In this document: positions 4,900 through 7,084 of the stretch, in pieces
Layout of the letters: every line of letters starts with the position of its first letter
Numbering within the stretch: the first letter of the stretch is position 1
From: Clostridia bacterium
GTDB lineage: Bacteria; Bacillota; Clostridia; Christensenellales; HGM11417
Direction of reading: 5' to 3'
Assembly: GCA_017407365.1 (NCBI GenBank)
Contig: JAFQWR010000198.1
Span: 1 to 7,084, forward strand
Length of the DNA stretch: 7,084 bases
The notes under the pieces: generated by a model
What the model was told of the DNA's origin: nothing
The model's input: the letters and a program-made list of their open reading frames with translations, nothing else
Database searches by the model: none
Made by a program: the position numbers and the translations under genes

Positions 4900-7084
4900 A
4901 TGAACTCTCGTGCAAAAAAGATGCTGAAAATATCATCTTTACTTGCTTTGGTTGGTGCAATTTTTCTCACATCCGTTTTTGTTACCGCACCGGCTCTTTC
5001 TCTGAATGCTTCTTCAAAGCTCTCTCCCACCGTTGCAATCAGCTACAACGGCACGTTTTCTTCAAGCAATGAGGATTACACCGTGACGCCTACTGCAAGC
5101 GGCATTACCGCTGACAGCGTGATAAAGGGCGGCTGGAATTACTCCTCTACCGACTCCTACGTTGCCATCACCGCCAAAAACGATAAGGCCATTGCAACGC
5201 AGAAAAACGGCATTACACTCACCTTTAAGCAGCGCACCTTAGTAGACCGCGATGCAGACAAAAAGGCGGTTGACCCCTATGAGCAGCTGTTTACCGTAGA
5301 AGACGAAAACGGCATCACTGCTCATATCTGCGCAGGCGGCGTTTATTATATTTCCGGCACCGGAGCAAGCTCCGTTTACGCGCAAACACCTTCCAGCCAT
5401 TACGGCATGTTGACTGCCACCGAAAAGCACATCACCATCACCGTAGACTTTGTCAGCAACGTCATTTACGTTTACTTTGACGGACAGCTTGCACAAAAGT
5501 ATCTCGAAAGCAATTCAAGGTATCCGAACGTGGTCAGCGTGATTGACACCTTTGAATCCGTTCTGACCAAGCCGAATTCCACCCTGTATTTGCGCAAGCC
5601 GTGCGAAAACAAGGCAAGCCGCAACACCGAAAGCTTCGTAATGGGTGACGTTGAGATTCACAACTCCGTTTTCACCGCAGAGCAAGCGGCTGAATACTAC
5701 GAAAGCTTAACCCCCCAATTCACCACCGAAATTAACGTGGAAAACCTGACCGCTGAGGAATACACCCAATCCTCTTTCGGCACAGGCTTTGAATCAAACA
5801 GCGAACGTGAGGGCGCTTTCCGCTTTACCGATATCACGAGCTATTTAACCGTAACTGCTAACGAGGGCAAAAAGCTTGTCAGCGGCACAAACGGTATCTC
5901 CTTCCACTTCTACGAAAAAACCACCACGGACAGCTACTACAAGGACGAGGACGCAGTCCGTCCCAACACCACCGATGACTTTGAGCAGCTGTTCTGCGTA
6001 GAGGGCGAAAACGGTGAGCTTGCATACATCTGCACGGGCGGCTTATATTACGTAGACGCAGAAGGCAACCGCACCTACGCTCAGCCCGGCTCCGGATACA
6101 AAAAGCTGCTGAACACCACCTGGAAATACGTAAGCATCGTGGTGAACAACAGCGAAAACAGCATCAGCATTTACATAAACGGCGAAAGAGCACAGTACTT
6201 CTCGCCTACGGCAAATAAGGCGGCAGTAACCGCAAACGTAGTGGCACTGTTCTCTTCCGTAGCCTCCAAGGAGGGCGGCAGCATTTACATCCGCAGAAGC
6301 TGTCCCGAAAAGGAGGACCGCAACTCCGCAACCCTGGTATTAGACGACATCACCATTGGCAACGGCACACTGACCGATGCACAGGTGCTTGATTATTACG
6401 ATTCCGCCCTGGGCAATGCAAGAATCCGCTTTGCTTCCAATATGGAAAACGCAGACATCCCCGATTTATTGGTGAAAAAGGGTACTGCTATTTCGGAAGA
6501 CAGCATTCCCGAAATGGAGGGCTATGTTGTTGAGGGCTTATTCTCTGACACCGACTACACCAACCCCGTAGCAATGGGTACGGCAATCAACGCCTCCTGC
6601 ACGTTGTACGTAAAATATTCGCTGATCACCTATTCCATCACCTATCACGGCGCAACCGTCAGCGAAGCCCCCACCGCTTATACCATTGAAACCAACGGCG
6701 TAAGCATTCCGGACGCACAGAAAGAAGGCTATGTATTTGAAGGCTGGTACAGAACCGAAAAGTTCGAAAACAGAACCGATTACCTTGTACCCGGCAGCTA
6801 CGGAAACATCGACCTGTACGCAAAATTCTCCCCCATCGTGTATACAGTGACCTACGTGAAAAACGGCGGTGTTTTCCAGAGCATCCCCGTGGAGGAATAC
6901 ACGGTTGAAACAGCTGATTTTACGCCCACAGACCTTTGGAAGGCGTACTACACCTTTGTAGGCTGGTACACGGACGAGCAGATGCAAAACGCAATTTCCG
7001 TGATTGACACCGCAAATGCGCAGGATATTACGCTCTACGCTAAGTTTGCTCCCATCTCCTACACCGTCACCTACGTTTTAGGCG
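4900..7084 (+). CDS. Large secreted protein: two LamG/concanavalin-like domains then Listeria-Bacteroides repeats, C-terminus cut by window edge
   Basis: The frame is open from ATG at 4900 to the right edge (728 complete codons). AGGAGG (4888-4893) lies 6 bases upstream. Residues 1-37 are a signal peptide: basic start (NSRAKKMLK), hydrophobic core (SSLLALVGAIFLTSVFVTA), cleavage likely between 30 and 37. Residues about 40-276 and 277-510 are two copies of one LamG/concanavalin-like domain: YEQLFTVEDENG (127) matches FEQLFCVEGENG (361), VYFDGQLAQ matches IYINGERAQ, and each copy ends in an AQ...YY helix. Each keeps one Cys in a HIC/YIC.GG motif (144, 378) and one near its end (235, 468), a possible disulfide. 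From about 528 there are Listeria-Bacteroides (Flg_new-type) repeats: a degenerate first unit (528-574), two good units with GWY at 615-617 and 688-690 ending in LYAKF, and the start of a fourth (from about 720). Such proteins are cell-surface adhesins or glycan binders; the ligand is unknown, and any wall anchor lies beyond the window. Confidence 0.92.
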   Translation, partial: MNSRAKKMLKISSLLALVGAIFLTSVFVTAPALSLNASSKLSPTVAISYNGTFSSSNEDYTVTPTASGITADSVIKGGWNYSSTDSYVAITAKNDKAIATQKNGITLTFKQRTLVDRDADKKAVDPYEQLFTVEDENGITAHICAGGVYYISGTGASSVYAQTPSSHYGMLTATEKHITITVDFVSNVIYVYFDGQLAQKYLESNSRYPNVVSVIDTFESVLTKPNSTLYLRKPCENKASRNTESFVMGDVEIHNSVFTAEQAAEYYESLTPQFTTEINVENLTAEEYTQSSFGTGFESNSEREGAFRFTDITSYLTVTANEGKKLVSGTNGISFHFYEKTTTDSYYKDEDAVRPNTTDDFEQLFCVEGENGELAYICTGGLYYVDAEGNRTYAQPGSGYKKLLNTTWKYVSIVVNNSENSISIYINGERAQYFSPTANKAAVTANVVALFSSVASKEGGSIYIRRSCPEKEDRNSATLVLDDITIGNGTLTDAQVLDYYDSALGNARIRFASNMENADIPDLLVKKGTAISEDSIPEMEGYVVEGLFSDTDYTNPVAMGTAINASCTLYVKYSLITYSITYHGATVSEAPTAYTIETNGVSIPDAQKEGYVFEGWYRTEKFENRTDYLVPGSYGNIDLYAKFSPIVYTVTYVKNGGVFQSIPVEEYTVETADFTPTDLWKAYYTFVGWYTDEQMQNAISVIDTANAQDITLYAKFAPISYTVTYVLG

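Noticed and set aside
5239..6987. Minus-strand ORFs of 85 and 149 codons inside the surface protein gene
   Set aside because: They are antisense shadows of the long plus-strand frame; no start signals and no family resemblance.

Overview
The window looks like a piece of a Firmicutes (Clostridia-type) chromosome, probably from an uncultured gut or rumen anaerobe. This is inferred from strong AGGAGG ribosome binding sites, near-consensus sigma-A promoters, a BspA-type leucine-rich-repeat surface protein, Listeria-Bacteroides repeats, a cytosolic GH43 glycosidase and an AraC/cupin regulator. No marker here fixes the genus.

Layout. On the minus strand, from right to left, lie an AraC-family regulator broken by one in-frame stop (3921-4778), ribosomal protein S20 rpsT (3512-3793), a GH43 glycoside hydrolase (2367-3284), an AT-rich orphan resembling DUF4275 (1886-2257), and a secreted FN3 plus leucine-rich-repeat protein that runs off the left edge (1-1519). 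On the plus strand a large secreted protein with two lectin-like domains and Listeria-Bacteroides repeats starts at 4900 and runs off the right edge. The two edge genes are the largest in the window and cover about half of it.

How the parts relate. The AraC-type gene and the lectin/repeat surface protein are divergent. Their predicted promoters point at each other across a 15-bp palindrome (4849-4863) in which both -10 elements lie. The AraC gene would normally be the local regulator of the surface protein, but a TAA codon (4182-4184) separates its sensor domain from an otherwise intact DNA-binding domain. rpsT is a core housekeeping gene with its own promoter and terminator, and its -35 box is embedded in the AraC gene's terminator. 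GH43 has its own promoter and no signal peptide, so it would act on imported oligosaccharides. The two surface proteins and GH43 suggest a lifestyle of binding and using plant or host glycans; that link is inferred.

Five predicted promoters share an extended -10 of the form TGnTATWAT. The AT-rich orphan gene does not have one. I see no CRISPR array, tRNA, rRNA, insertion sequence, phage gene or integrase, and no clear evidence of a novel multi-gene system. The most notable points are the regulator/surface-protein pair with its symmetric promoter, and the single lesion in the regulator.
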